Shown: positions 43,340 to 52,326, counted from the stretch's first letter. The stretch is DNA of 64,000 nt from Moraxellaceae bacterium (GCA_024234595.1 JACKNZ010000019.1:1-64000), one strand, 5' to 3'. Translations and numbers: made by a program. Notes: generated by a model from the sequence alone, not told the origin.

Positions 43340-43425
43340 AGTAAAAGTAGGGTGCATTAGCGATAGCGTAATGCACCTTTTTTATATTAACGTCATCATT
43401 AAGAATAATTTTTATCGTTAAACAT
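43340..43425. repeat. 86-bp direct repeat, copy B
   Basis: This is the partner of 39677-39762 in the same orientation, 3.66 kb away. The stretch 43294-43702 around it has no intact gene: besides this copy it holds a weaker continuation to about 43448, a decayed ORF end (43494-43601) and a terminal-repeat-like GCGTAAGTCCTAAT (43617-43630). Confidence 0.85.
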
Positions 43426-43493
43426 AGCGTAATGTATTTCGCCCTAGGTTGGCTTAATTTTTTTTTGCATGGATTCAACGGAGTTATGGCCGC

Positions 43494-43601
43494 CTAAGCA
43501 GCATGTTGTTGATGAAGTAACACATCGACAGCCTGCGGCAAATCAATGGCGGCAAATAAAGCAGAAGGAAACAAATAATCTTCGCCTGAATCATCAATAG
43601 G
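43494..43601 (-). pseudogene. Truncated ORF end (DSGEDYLFP type)
   Basis: An open stretch of 35 codons ends at TAG (43494-43496) and reads IDDSGEDYLFPSALFAAIDLPQ. The pattern DSGEDYLFP..F..IDLP resembles the C-terminal half of small conserved hypothetical proteins I have seen in gammaproteobacteria. It has no start codon and is cut off by a stop at 43602-43604 beside a MITE-end-like sequence. It is best read as a decayed gene. Confidence 0.4.
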
Positions 43602-43616
43602 TTATGTGTTTTTCGT

Positions 43617-43630
43617 GCGTAAGTCCTAAT
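43617..43630. mobile_element. Isolated MITE end
   Basis: GCGTAAGTCCTAAT matches the terminal repeat of the MITE-like elements at 8424-8597 and 9153-9250 (inverted AGGACTTACGC). No second end is found nearby, so it seems a solo remnant. Confidence 0.4.
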
Positions 43631-43702
43631 CTCTGATACTATTTCAAAATCCACTACAAATACTCAAGTGTACCCCACCTTTAACAGTATAATTTAAAGT
43701 TT

Positions 43703-44038
43703 TTAGCGAGGTGCTTCAAAAAACACATACGGTGTACTGTAGTCACTGATTTCAAAATAGACTTTTTTTTCGCCTGCATCAGCAACCATATTTAAGTTTT
43801 CATCTAACACACCATAACCATAACGATAAGGACGGTTAACACCATTATCTGTGCCTGTGGCGGTGGTCATTTTGTCAATTTTTACAAAACGGCGTACTAA
43901 TTTATCACCTGCATAAATTTCTAAAACGCCATTGGTGCCAGTCCAATTTTGAATACTACGACTGATTTGATTTTGCTGCTCTTGGGTACAAGCACTCAAC
44001 AAAGTAGCACTGATAATGGTTAGTAGTAGCATTCTCAT
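43703..44038 (-). CDS. Small lipoprotein of unknown function
   Basis: The 111-residue precursor reads MRMLLLTIISATLLSAC, with a clear lipobox (LLSAC) for lipidation at Cys17 and TQEQ after it, compatible with outer-membrane sorting. The mature part (about 95 residues) has VLEIYAGDKLVRRFVKIDKMTTATGT and YRYGYGVLDENLN, likely a small beta fold. ATG 44038 has GGAG upstream and is preferred over the upstream in-frame start. No family recognised. It is divergent from the hydrolase gene. Confidence 0.82.
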   Translation of the reverse strand: MRMLLLTIISATLLSACTQEQQNQISRSIQNWTGTNGVLEIYAGDKLVRRFVKIDKMTTATGTDNGVNRPYRYGYGVLDENLNMVADAGEKKVYFEISDYSTPYVFFEAPR

Positions 44039-44133
44039 AATAGTCTCCAAAAATTTAAAACTCACTGGTCACGCTTATCTTAAGGATTACTGTGTTACAG
44101 TCAATTTGTGATTGTAATCAGAGAATCTATGTG

Positions 44134-44919
44134 ATGACCAAGCCAATTTTGCATTTTGCTCATGCCAACGGCGTGCCTTCTGCCTGCTATCAAAAAATGT
44201 TGGCGGTATTAGCCCAAGATTTTGAGGTGGTGAATATTCCAATTATTGGCTTAGACCCTCAGTATCCTGTTAATAATCATTGGCATTCTCTTACAGAGCA
44301 GGTGGCAGACTCTATTGCGCGTCAAAGTCAGGGGCAGCCTGTGTATGTCTTGGGGCATTCCTTGGGTGCAATGACCAGTTATATGGTGGCGCATCGTTTT
44401 CCGCATTTGGTTAAATCGTTGGTGATGTTAGACCCACCGTTAATTAACGGTTACACGTCCTATGCTTTGCACATTGCCAAATTATTGGGTAAAGCCGATA
44501 ACATGACCCCCGCAGGCAAAAGCAAAAACCGACGCGATATTTGGCCAAGCCGAGCCGAGGCAGCGGCTAGTTTGCGTCCTAAAGCCTTATTTAAGCGTTT
44601 TGATGAGCAATGTTTTGCCGATTATATTGAGTATGGACTTAAAGACTGTGCTGAAGGGGTATGTTTGACGATACCTGTAACGACTGAAGTGGCTATTTTT
44701 AGAAATGTCCCCACTAACACGTGGCAATATCGAAAACCGCTCACCATGCCAGCAGCGATTGTAGTCGGCAAAGACAGTCATTTTGCCAATACAGGCCATC
44801 CTGAGCGTTTGGTGCAACAACAGCCCGTTGCGTTGTATTACACCGAAGGAGGGCATATGTTCCCCCTAGAATACCCACTCAAAACGGCAGCATTGGTTAA
44901 AGAGTTATTTAATCCCTAA
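44134..44919 (+). CDS. Alpha/beta-fold hydrolase
   Basis: The 261-residue protein shows HFAHANGVPSACYQKML (oxyanion region), the nucleophile elbow VLGHSLGAMTSYMVA and the late GGHMFPLEYP catalytic His. Asp in VVGKDSHF may be the third residue. No signal peptide, so cytoplasmic. ATG 44134 is chosen (GTG 44131 adjacent); the ORF is open further upstream without good SD. It is close to the family of putative esterases/acyltransferases; substrate unknown. The 3' end overlaps convergent folE by 11 nt. Confidence 0.85.
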   Translation: MTKPILHFAHANGVPSACYQKMLAVLAQDFEVVNIPIIGLDPQYPVNNHWHSLTEQVADSIARQSQGQPVYVLGHSLGAMTSYMVAHRFPHLVKSLVMLDPPLINGYTSYALHIAKLLGKADNMTPAGKSKNRRDIWPSRAEAAASLRPKALFKRFDEQCFADYIEYGLKDCAEGVCLTIPVTTEVAIFRNVPTNTWQYRKPLTMPAAIVVGKDSHFANTGHPERLVQQQPVALYYTEGGHMFPLEYPLKTAALVKELFNP

Positions 44920-45451
44920 TCAAACTCAAAAATTCATTACGTGTTTGGGCGTTATCTCTAAAACGTCCTAACATCACCGAGCTTTTCATTACCGAGTTTT
45001 GTTTTTCGACACCGCGCATCATCATACACATATGTTTGGCTTCAATAATCACGCCAACACCTTTTGCACCAGTCACTTGCTGAACAGCATCGGCAATTTG
45101 TTTGGTGAGATTTTCTTGAATTTGTAAACGACGGGCGTACATATCAACAATGCGCGCAAATTTTGACAGACCTAGCACTTGACCACTAGGCAAATAAGCG
45201 ACATGACATTTGCCAATAAACGGCAATAAATGATGCTCACATAAAGAGTAAAGCTCAATGTCTTTAACAATCACCATTTCGTCATTATCAGAGGGGAAAA
45301 CGGCATTGTTAACGATGGTATTGAGGTCATCGTTGTAGCCTTTACACAAAAACTGAAAGGCTTTGGCGGCACGTTTAGGCGTGTCAACCAAACCAGCACG
45401 ATTAAGGTCTTCGCCAATGGCTGTAATCAGGCTTGCATAAGCTTGTTCCAT
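44909..45451 (-). CDS. folE: GTP cyclohydrolase I
   Basis: FolE converts GTP to 7,8-dihydroneopterin triphosphate, the first step of folate synthesis. The 180-residue protein shows DTPKRAAKAF, the zinc ligand region ELYSLCEHHLLPFIGKCHVAYLP, GLSKFARIVDMYARRLQIQE and the second Cys in AKHMCMMMRGVEKQNS. The ATG at 45451 (MEQAYASL) is favoured; an ATG at 45487 would add 12 residues. Confidence 0.95.
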   Translation of the reverse strand: MEQAYASLITAIGEDLNRAGLVDTPKRAAKAFQFLCKGYNDDLNTIVNNAVFPSDNDEMVIVKDIELYSLCEHHLLPFIGKCHVAYLPSGQVLGLSKFARIVDMYARRLQIQENLTKQIADAVQQVTGAKGVGVIIEAKHMCMMMRGVEKQNSVMKSSVMLGRFRDNAQTRNEFLSLIRD

Positions 45452-45525
45452 CGAAGGATACTCTCTTAAATGATTGATAGCGCGCACCTTAGCCTAAAGT
45501 GCTGCGTGGGTAAAACCTACAAGTA

Positions 45526-47880
45526 TCAAACGAGAGGCTTGGGTGTGACTAAAGGCAGTAATTTTACCATGAGCTGTTCGAGCAGTAAGGGCTTGGTCAA
45601 ATAATCATCCATGCCAGCCGCAAGACAACGTTGCTGATATTCGGGCAGGGCGTGTGCCGTCAAAGCAATAATATGCACTGGTTTGCGTTGAGTATGTTTT
45701 TCCCATGCTCGAATTTGTTTGGTTGCTTCTAAGCCATTTAAAATGGGCATTTCACAATCCATTAGCACGAGGTCATAAGCAGGGGAGGCTTTGCTAACTA
45801 AGCTAAATGCTTCTTCGCCATTACTGGCGATATCCGCTTCTATGCCTATTTGTTTAAGCAAGGAGCTAATAATCAGTTGATTAACGGTATTATCTTCAGT
45901 AAGTAGCACTTTTAATTGATAAAAATCACCCCACGGTAAAATGGGCTGTAAAGGATTGGTAATAGTAGGGATTTCTTGGGTTAATAATACAGGCAATAAA
46001 ATGCTAAATTGAGTGCCTTTGCCAAGCTGGCTATTAACGCTAATGGTTCCACCCATTAACTCAATCAGTTGTTTGCTAATCGCTAATCCTAAGCCTGTGC
46101 CGCCATATTTTCGGGTGGTAGAGGCATCGGCTTGATGAAAAGCAGAGAAAATATATTTAATCTGTTCTTTATTAAGCCCAATACCAGTATCGCTAATAAT
46201 AATTTGTAATTTAACGCTATTTTTATCAATTTGAAATACGCGTTTAACCTGTAATCTAATCTCGCCTTGTTTGGTAAATTTAATGGCATTACTTAATAAA
46301 TTAAATAAAACTTGTTGTAAGCGTATTGGGTCGCCTTCTATCCATTGTGGAATATCTTGTTCAATATCAAAAATTAAATCAATGTCTTTGCTTTGAGTAT
46401 TGGTAGAAAGTATTTGATAGGTTGAAGATAGGATTTTTGGCAAATTAAAGGGGGTTTTTTCGAGTTCAATATTTCCCGATGTTATTTTGGCATAGTCAAG
46501 AATGTCGTTAATCACACCTAACAATAACTTGCCTGAGTTTTTGAGCAAATTGATATAGTGTTGTTGGGAGTCATTGAGCGGCGTTGCTTCTAAAAGCTGC
46601 GCTACACCTATCACAGCATTCATTGGCGTTCTTATTTCGTGGCTCATGCGTGCCAAAAAGTCGGTTTTGGCTTGATTTTCGGCTAAGGCAATAGCGGCTT
46701 CTTTTTCTTTTTGTTCTTTTTGTTGTTTTAAGCTGTTAATCCGTTGCGCCAATCCTATGGATAATAATATTTGTTGTGCGGCAAAGGCTAGCTGTGCTAA
46801 TAACATGGCAATATTGATATTACCCATACCTAGATTCATCATAATAATCATGGCGGTAATGGTAGCTAACAGCAATCCCCAAGCAATAATAAATACAGTG
46901 GCTTCGGCCAAACCTTCAAAATAACGTTTTAAGGCAATAATAAATAAGGCAATAATGAGCAATATGCCAAATATCGAACAGACGATTGCCACCAAAGATG
47001 TTGGTACAAAAATATGAAAAACACTGGATAAAGCTAATGCAATAGCAGAGTACTTCATCCATTTATGTAACATGATATTGTTTTTGGTATTTAAAAATAA
47101 ACGAGAAAAAAACAGCCCCGAACTAAGCGCAAGTAAGCAAAAGCTATAAAAAGACAGGTGGTTCCATTGACCTGCGTGTGGCCAAAATTGAAATAAAGAG
47201 CCTTGTTGACTGGCAAAAAATAATAAGGTGCAACTGACATATAAAATGTAAAAAAATTGTACTTTTTCTTTGGTTAAAAAAAATAAAAATAAATGATATA
47301 AAAATAAACCAATAACAATGCCGTAACCAATGCCTAAAATATTTTGGTATTGTTTGCCAGCAGTTAAAAAATAATTATAGGTACTAATTTCGAGGGGTAA
47401 GTAAAAGTTACCTGTGGTTTGTGCTCTTATATAAAACTGAACTTCGCTACGCGCAGGTAAATCAATGGGTGCGGCTAATATACTTACTTGTAATTCACGG
47501 CTTGAGTAATCAACGGTATCACCAATACTTTTTTGTTGAAATGTGTCGCCCAATTTAAAAAAAATGTCGATTCGGTCAAAAGTATTGTAATTGTTTGATA
47601 GAACTAACTGTACAGGAAAACCATATTGATTGATTAAATTAAATCTAAACCAACAGCTAGGTTGGTTATAACCAAAAGAAACTTGTGCTTTGGCAACAGG
47701 AGAAAACGTTTTTTGTTTTACTTGTTCTAAACTGAGTTGGTTGCTAGGGTCACAAAAATAACTGAGCTCTTTACCCAAAGCCGCGTGTTTGAAGTTTTCA
47801 TCAATGGTAATCGTGGCATGACTGGATGTCGTCCATAGGCTTAACAATGTACAACATAAGAGTGCCAAGTAATGCCACAT
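45526..47880 (-). CDS. Hybrid histidine kinase with 7TMR-DISM sensor
   Basis: The 784-residue protein has a signal peptide (ending SSHA), a periplasmic 7TMR-DISMED2-type beta domain (about 30-165), seven membrane helices (about 175-375), a coiled coil, HisKA with His414 (ARMSHEIRTPMNAVIG), HATPase (NLLSNAIKF, DTGIGLN, GGTGLGLAISKQL) and a C-terminal receiver with Asp708 (VLMDCEMPILNG). The DISMED2 fold resembles carbohydrate-binding modules, but the ligand is unknown. It starts 5 nt after the Smr gene. No HPt domain or partner regulator is nearby. Confidence 0.93.
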   Translation of the reverse strand: MWHYLALLCCTLLSLWTTSSHATITIDENFKHAALGKELSYFCDPSNQLSLEQVKQKTFSPVAKAQVSFGYNQPSCWFRFNLINQYGFPVQLVLSNNYNTFDRIDIFFKLGDTFQQKSIGDTVDYSSRELQVSILAAPIDLPARSEVQFYIRAQTTGNFYLPLEISTYNYFLTAGKQYQNILGIGYGIVIGLFLYHLFLFFLTKEKVQFFYILYVSCTLLFFASQQGSLFQFWPHAGQWNHLSFYSFCLLALSSGLFFSRLFLNTKNNIMLHKWMKYSAIALALSSVFHIFVPTSLVAIVCSIFGILLIIALFIIALKRYFEGLAEATVFIIAWGLLLATITAMIIMMNLGMGNINIAMLLAQLAFAAQQILLSIGLAQRINSLKQQKEQKEKEAAIALAENQAKTDFLARMSHEIRTPMNAVIGVAQLLEATPLNDSQQHYINLLKNSGKLLLGVINDILDYAKITSGNIELEKTPFNLPKILSSTYQILSTNTQSKDIDLIFDIEQDIPQWIEGDPIRLQQVLFNLLSNAIKFTKQGEIRLQVKRVFQIDKNSVKLQIIISDTGIGLNKEQIKYIFSAFHQADASTTRKYGGTGLGLAISKQLIELMGGTISVNSQLGKGTQFSILLPVLLTQEIPTITNPLQPILPWGDFYQLKVLLTEDNTVNQLIISSLLKQIGIEADIASNGEEAFSLVSKASPAYDLVLMDCEMPILNGLEATKQIRAWEKHTQRKPVHIIALTAHALPEYQQRCLAAGMDDYLTKPLLLEQLMVKLLPLVTPKPLV

Positions 47881-47885
47881 AATGT

Positions 47886-48560
47886 TTACCTTTTCGTCTC
47901 TAAGTTTTGTTGTTGTTTTTTTAATAACACCAATACTGCGCCATTGCCACCGTCTTTTGCTAATGCACTATGAAAAGCTAATACTGCACGATGCTGTTGC
48001 AACCAACCATTGACACAGGTTTTTAATAAGCTGCCTTGGCTGCCCTGACTATAACCTTTGCCGTGAACAATTTTAATGACCGTAACGCCTTCTTGTTGGG
48101 CATCTGCGATAATTTGTAATACCGCTTGTCGCGCTTGCTCAACGGTACAACCATGCAAATCTACGGCTGCGCGCCACGGTAGGTGGCCATCTTTGAGCTT
48201 TTTGAATAGGCCTTGTTGAATGCCTATTTTTCTAAAACTTAAGATAGCCTCACTCGCCACAGGATTAAGCAAAGCAACGGTATCCGAAATCGCCTCTTGC
48301 GCCATGTCTTTGGCACCTTCGGCAGCAGCACGACGCAATAAGGTGTTGTCATCGAGTTTTTTTGAGAGATGTGTGGGGGCAGTGGCTTCTAATTGTAATG
48401 GAGTGACACCGTGCATGGCTTTGGCTAATAATTGTTCATCAGTTAAATTGGCATCGGCTTGTTGAATAGGTGCGAGTTTGGCTTTTGCAGTAGGCAAAGG
48501 CGTGGCAATTTTTTCGGCAACTAAGGTTTTTTTTAAATCGCTCAGTAATTTATTTTTCAT
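47886..48560 (-). CDS. Smr-domain protein
   Basis: The 224-residue protein has an unstructured Ala/Lys-rich N-terminal half and a C-terminal Smr domain from about residue 135: AAVDLHGCTVEQARQAV, then VIKIVHGKGYSQGSQGSLLKTCVNGWLQQH and FHSALAKDGGNGAVLVLL. Smr domains bind nucleic acid and often have endonuclease activity (as in MutS2 and in SmrA/SmrB, which cuts mRNA at collided ribosomes). The group here resembles SmrA-type stand-alone proteins. ATG 48560 is preferred over the in-frame start at 48578. Confidence 0.88.
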   Translation of the reverse strand: MKNKLLSDLKKTLVAEKIATPLPTAKAKLAPIQQADANLTDEQLLAKAMHGVTPLQLEATAPTHLSKKLDDNTLLRRAAAEGAKDMAQEAISDTVALLNPVASEAILSFRKIGIQQGLFKKLKDGHLPWRAAVDLHGCTVEQARQAVLQIIADAQQEGVTVIKIVHGKGYSQGSQGSLLKTCVNGWLQQHRAVLAFHSALAKDGGNGAVLVLLKKQQQNLETKR

Positions 48561-48671
48561 AACAGATATAACAAACATAAGACTAAAAATGCAGCCTGAT
48601 ATTTTGACGCAAGCGAAGTTGTTTGAACACTGTTACAATAGGGCAATTGTGTTATTTGTGAGGAATTTGGC

Positions 48672-49619
48672 GTGGAAGACACCCAGTTAATAGCCAGCAC
48701 CACCTTGGCAGAGGCAGTCACTGAGTTATCAAGCATTCGTGATTTTATCCGTTTTACTGTCACTTGTTTGCGCGGTGCAGACGTGCATATTGGTCATGGT
48801 AGCGAAGACCCCTTTGCCGAAGCTAGTGCTTTAGTAATGCAAAGTCTATCGTTGCAATGGTCAGCTGACCCCGAAATTTTAGATGCCAAATTGTTACGCA
48901 GCGAAAAACAAGCGATTGTTGAGTTAATCGAAAAACGCGTTAATCAGCGTATTCCTTTAGGTTATCTACTAAATTTGGCTTATTTTTGTGGTCATCCTTT
49001 TTATGTCGATGAGCGCGTGCTTATTCCACGTTCGCCAATTGCCGAGTTAATTAACAACCGTTTTGTCGATTACATCGAGCAAGAGCCACAACGTATTTTA
49101 GATTTATGCACAGGCTCAGGCTGTATTGCCATTGCCTTGGCTTATGCCTTTCCTGATGCCATTGTTGATGGCACAGACATTTCTTTAGATGCTTTATCTG
49201 TCGCAGCAGTTAATGTTGAGCATCATAACTTGATTGATAATGTTAATTTGATTGAGTCGGATTTATTTAGCAAATTACCTAATCAACGTTATGACTTAAT
49301 TGTCAGCAATCCACCCTATGTTGATGCTCAAGATATGGCCGATTTGCCTGATGAATATCAAAAAGAACCCGAATTAGCCTTAGCCGCAGGTGCTGATGGT
49401 TTAGATATTGTGCGTCAAATCTTGGCACAAGCCGCAGACCATTTAACAGAAGATGGCTTGTTAGTAGTGGAAGTGGGTAATTCTGAATGGGCGTTAGCCC
49501 AAGAGTTTTCCGAAGTTCCTTTTACATGGATTGAGTTTGAAAAGGGTGGCTCTGGTGTGTTTGCGTTAACGGCTGAACAATGTCGTGATTATCAACAAAT
49601 GTTTCAGGAGGCGGTATAA
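48672..49619 (+). CDS. prmB: 50S ribosomal protein L3 N5-glutamine methyltransferase
   Basis: PrmB methylates Gln150 of ribosomal protein L3 with AdoMet. The 315-residue protein has the N-terminal helical domain, ERVLIPRSPIAELI, motif I LDLCTGSGCIAIALA and the catalytic VSNPPYVDAQDMADLPDEY. Ser after PR in IPRSP is typical of PrmB rather than PrmC. Starts with GTG 48672 after AGGAA. It joins aroC directly, the usual gammaproteobacterial order. Confidence 0.96.
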   Translation: MEDTQLIASTTLAEAVTELSSIRDFIRFTVTCLRGADVHIGHGSEDPFAEASALVMQSLSLQWSADPEILDAKLLRSEKQAIVELIEKRVNQRIPLGYLLNLAYFCGHPFYVDERVLIPRSPIAELINNRFVDYIEQEPQRILDLCTGSGCIAIALAYAFPDAIVDGTDISLDALSVAAVNVEHHNLIDNVNLIESDLFSKLPNQRYDLIVSNPPYVDAQDMADLPDEYQKEPELALAAGADGLDIVRQILAQAADHLTEDGLLVVEVGNSEWALAQEFSEVPFTWIEFEKGGSGVFALTAEQCRDYQQMFQEAV

Positions 49620-50711
49620 ATGGCAGGTAATACTATCGGTCAATTATTTCGTGTCACCACCTTTGGTGAGTCACATGGTTTGGCATTAGGGGCGATTGTG
49701 GATGGTGTGCCACCCAACTTGTCATTAACAGAAGCGGATTTACAACTGGATTTAGACCGCCGTAAACCCGGTACTTCTCAATTTGCTACGCAACGTAAAG
49801 AAGAAGACCAAGTTAAAATTTTATCAGGCGTGTTTGAAGGCAAAACTACAGGTACGCCCATTGGCTTGTTAATCGAAAACACCGACCAAAAATCGAAAGA
49901 TTACGGCAATATCGCCACCACCTTTAGACCTGGTCATGCTGATTACACCTATACCCAAAAATACGGTTTTAGGGATTATCGGGGTGGTGGTCGTTCGTCT
50001 GCGCGCGAAACCGCGATGCGTGTTGCCGCAGGTGGTATTGCCAAAAAATATTTATTTGAGAAGTTTGGTATTATCATTCGCGGTTTTGTGCAACAAATCG
50101 CCCATATTAAAGCTACTGAGTTAGATTGGGATTATGTCAATCAAAATCCGTTCTTTTGTGGTGACAAAAACGTCGTGCCCCAATTTGAAGAATTAATTAC
50201 TCAATTACGCCGTGATGGCACAAGTTGTGGCGCACGTTTATGTGTGGTCGCTGATAATGTGCCTGTCGGTTGGGGAGAGCCTGTATTTGATCGTTTAGAT
50301 GCCGATATTGCCCACGCCATGATGAGTATTAACGCGGTAAAAGCAGTCGAAATTGGTGATGGTTTTGCCGTGGTTGAGCAATTTGGCCACGAGGCGCGTG
50401 ATGAGTTAACCCCACAAGGCTTTACCGCCAATCATTCGGGCGGTGTACAAGGTGGTATTTCGAGCGGCCAACAAATTGTGGTGTCGATTGCTTTAAAACC
50501 CACATCCAGCATTACTACCGCAGGTCAAAGTATTGACTTAGCAGGTAATCCGATTGAGATGCTGACCAAAGGTCGCCATGACCCGTGTGTGGGTGTGCGT
50601 GCAACACCGATTGCCGAAGCGATGTTAGCGATTGTGTTGATGGATCACTTTTTGCGTCATCGTGCGCAAAATGCCGATGTGATTCCGCCGTTAACACCGA
50701 TTGCACCGTAA
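49620..50711 (+). CDS. aroC: Chorismate synthase
   Basis: AroC makes chorismate from EPSP using reduced FMN, the last step of the shikimate route. The 363-residue protein shows FGESHGLALGAIVDG, DLDRRKPGTSQFATQRKEED, YGFRDYRGGGRSSARETAMR and PCVGVRATPIAEAMLAIVL. Starts directly after the prmB stop (TAA-ATG). Confidence 0.98.
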   Translation: MAGNTIGQLFRVTTFGESHGLALGAIVDGVPPNLSLTEADLQLDLDRRKPGTSQFATQRKEEDQVKILSGVFEGKTTGTPIGLLIENTDQKSKDYGNIATTFRPGHADYTYTQKYGFRDYRGGGRSSARETAMRVAAGGIAKKYLFEKFGIIIRGFVQQIAHIKATELDWDYVNQNPFFCGDKNVVPQFEELITQLRRDGTSCGARLCVVADNVPVGWGEPVFDRLDADIAHAMMSINAVKAVEIGDGFAVVEQFGHEARDELTPQGFTANHSGGVQGGISSGQQIVVSIALKPTSSITTAGQSIDLAGNPIEMLTKGRHDPCVGVRATPIAEAMLAIVLMDHFLRHRAQNADVIPPLTPIAP

Positions 50712-50718
50712 AAACAAA

Positions 50719-50797
50719 AGCCCTCTGTTGCGAAGAAGGAGGTCCGATGAATAGCGCAAGGAGAAAACGCTTTACATAGGCAACGCAAGAGAGGGCT
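50719..50797 (+). other. Long inverted repeat with a perfect SD and 10-codon ORF in its loop
   Basis: AGCCCTCTGTTGCG (50719-50732) pairs with CGCAAGAGAGGGCT (50784-50797) at 13 of 14 positions, 51 nt apart. In the loop a full SD, AAGGAGGT (50736-50743), is followed 3 nt later by ATG and the frame MNSARRKRFT stop (50747-50779). It lies in the aroC-MFS gap, ahead of the transporter gene. It may be a dispersed repeat; a leader-peptide or riboregulatory role is speculation. Confidence 0.5.
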
Positions 50798-50852
50798 GAC
50801 CCCTTCAATAATAGACGAAATTGCATCTCTTTCAAGTATTTTAGGCAATTTT

Positions 50853-52010
50853 ATGCCCATTTCACGCACTTTATATTGGCAGTTATCGGCCTTTTATTTT
50901 TTTTATTTTGCGGTACTTGGCGGTTTTATGCCCTATTGGAGTTTGTATTTAAAACAGCTCCAGTTTGATGAAAAAGCCATTGGTCAGTTAATGGCGATAG
51001 GCATGTTAACCCGAATTTTTGCGCCAAATTTTTGGGGCTATTTAGCCGACAGTACAGGCAAACGTATTGAGCTTGTGAGGTTGGGCGCAAGCATGGTGGC
51101 GGTGTTTTGGGCGGGAATCTTTTTTGTTGGCAGTCATTTTTGGTTAATGGCAGCCGTATTGTTTGCCTATAGCTTTTTTCAAAATGCCATTTTAGCCCAG
51201 TTTGAAGCAGTGACAATTGGTCATCTTCAAGAACAACGTGCTTTGTATGGTCAAATACGTTTATGGGGCTCATTAGGATTTATTGCCACGGTAGCTGGTT
51301 TTGGTTATTTGTTAGATGTAATCAGTGTCAAATGGTTACCGATTTTGTTGTTAATATCGGCAGTGGTTGCAGCGTTATGCAGTTATATTATTCCTAGTCC
51401 CCCCCAACAAACACACAGCAAACAACGCAAAGCTTTTGTGTATTTACTCAAACAACCCATGTTGTGGAGCTTTTTTGCTGCTCACTTTTTATTGCAACTA
51501 TCTCATGCACCCTATTACAGCTTTTTTAGTTTGTATTTAGAAGAACACCACTATAGCCGAAGTACCATTGGTTTGTTGTGGTCATTGGGCGTATTAGCGG
51601 AAGTCATAGCTTTTACCCAAACCCATCGTTTATTAGCCAAATTTTCCGAATTACAACTGATTATGGCCTGTTTGTTATTAGCTGCACTACGTTGGTGGGT
51701 GATTGCGCTGGCGGTGAATGTACCGTGGTTATTGTGGACAGTACAGACCCTACATGCTTTTAGTTTTGCAGTGTTTCATGCCGTAGCAATGCAGTTTATT
51801 TTTAGGGAGTTTGATGCAGGCCAACAAGGGCAAGGGCAAGCGGTTTATAGTGCCTTATGGGGCTTGGGGGTCGCGATTGGTTCGTGGTTGACAGGTATGG
51901 TTTGGGTAGCGTGGGGCGCAACATTAGTTTATGGCATAGCTGCTGGAGTTTGTGTGTTTGCTGCGCTAATGATTGTGAAGATTTGGCAGCAACAAACACT
52001 GCAAAATTGA
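50853..52010 (+). CDS. MFS transporter (PPP/HcaT-like)
   Basis: The 385-residue protein has twelve hydrophobic helices and starts YWQLSAFYFFYFAVLGGFMPYWSLYLKQLQF, characteristic of the MFS_1-like group that includes E. coli HcaT (3-phenylpropionate transporter family). Further features are FWGYLADSTGKRIELVRLG between helices 2 and 3 and YGQIRLWGSLGFIA. The substrate is not evident. The CsoR-like regulator follows 46 nt downstream in the same direction but has its own operator. Confidence 0.87.
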   Translation: MPISRTLYWQLSAFYFFYFAVLGGFMPYWSLYLKQLQFDEKAIGQLMAIGMLTRIFAPNFWGYLADSTGKRIELVRLGASMVAVFWAGIFFVGSHFWLMAAVLFAYSFFQNAILAQFEAVTIGHLQEQRALYGQIRLWGSLGFIATVAGFGYLLDVISVKWLPILLLISAVVAALCSYIIPSPPQQTHSKQRKAFVYLLKQPMLWSFFAAHFLLQLSHAPYYSFFSLYLEEHHYSRSTIGLLWSLGVLAEVIAFTQTHRLLAKFSELQLIMACLLLAALRWWVIALAVNVPWLLWTVQTLHAFSFAVFHAVAMQFIFREFDAGQQGQGQAVYSALWGLGVAIGSWLTGMVWVAWGATLVYGIAAGVCVFAALMIVKIWQQQTLQN

Positions 52011-52019
52011 TAAGTTGTG

Positions 52020-52036
52020 ATACTATGGGGGGTATA
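52020..52036. promoter_or_regulatory. Predicted operator of the CsoR-family repressor (own gene)
   Basis: ATACTATGGGGGGTATA lies 20 nt before the repressor ATG. It matches the inverted sequence at 60073-60089 (ATACCATAGGGGGTATA) at 15 of 17 positions. G-tract flanked by ATAC and GTAT is the known pattern of CsoR/RcnR/CstR-type operators. Confidence 0.7.
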
Positions 52037-52056
52037 TAAATTATAGGTGATTTACC

Positions 52057-52326
52057 ATGAATAAGCCTGAAAATAAGCAACAAACAGAATTGTTAAAACG
52101 TCTTGCCCGCGTAGAGGGGCAAATTCGTGGTATTCAAAAAATGATTCAACAGCCCGATGCCGATTGCGAAAAAGTATTGCAACAAATGACCGCTGCGCGT
52201 CGTGCTTTAGATAAGGCTTTTTTTGAGATGTTGGCCTGTGTGATTGAGAGTAATGTTTTAGATGAGCAACAAGAAGCGGCTCAACGAATGAGTGAAGTTA
52301 AAGAGTTATTGACGCGGTATGCGTGA
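52057..52326 (+). CDS. CsoR/FrmR/RcnR-family repressor with atypical cysteine pair
   Basis: The 89-residue all-helical protein has the family core LLKRLARVEGQIRGIQKMIQ and CEKVLQQMTAARRALDKAFF. Cys37 aligns with the first ligand Cys of CsoR, but the copper-site His and second Cys (25 and 29 residues further on) are Val and Asn here; instead there is Cys61, 24 residues after Cys37. It is therefore not a normal copper sensor, and differs from CstR (spacing 29) and FrmR too. A thiol-based sensor of persulfide, aldehyde or similar is inferred. It probably represses itself and the DUF2892-efflux genes through the shared operator. Confidence 0.88.
   Translation: MNKPENKQQTELLKRLARVEGQIRGIQKMIQQPDADCEKVLQQMTAARRALDKAFFEMLACVIESNVLDEQQEAAQRMSEVKELLTRYA

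Noticed and set aside
43185..43421. Plus-strand frame overlapping direct repeat B
   Set aside because: It runs antisense to the small unknown ORF and ends inside the repeat; not believable as a gene.
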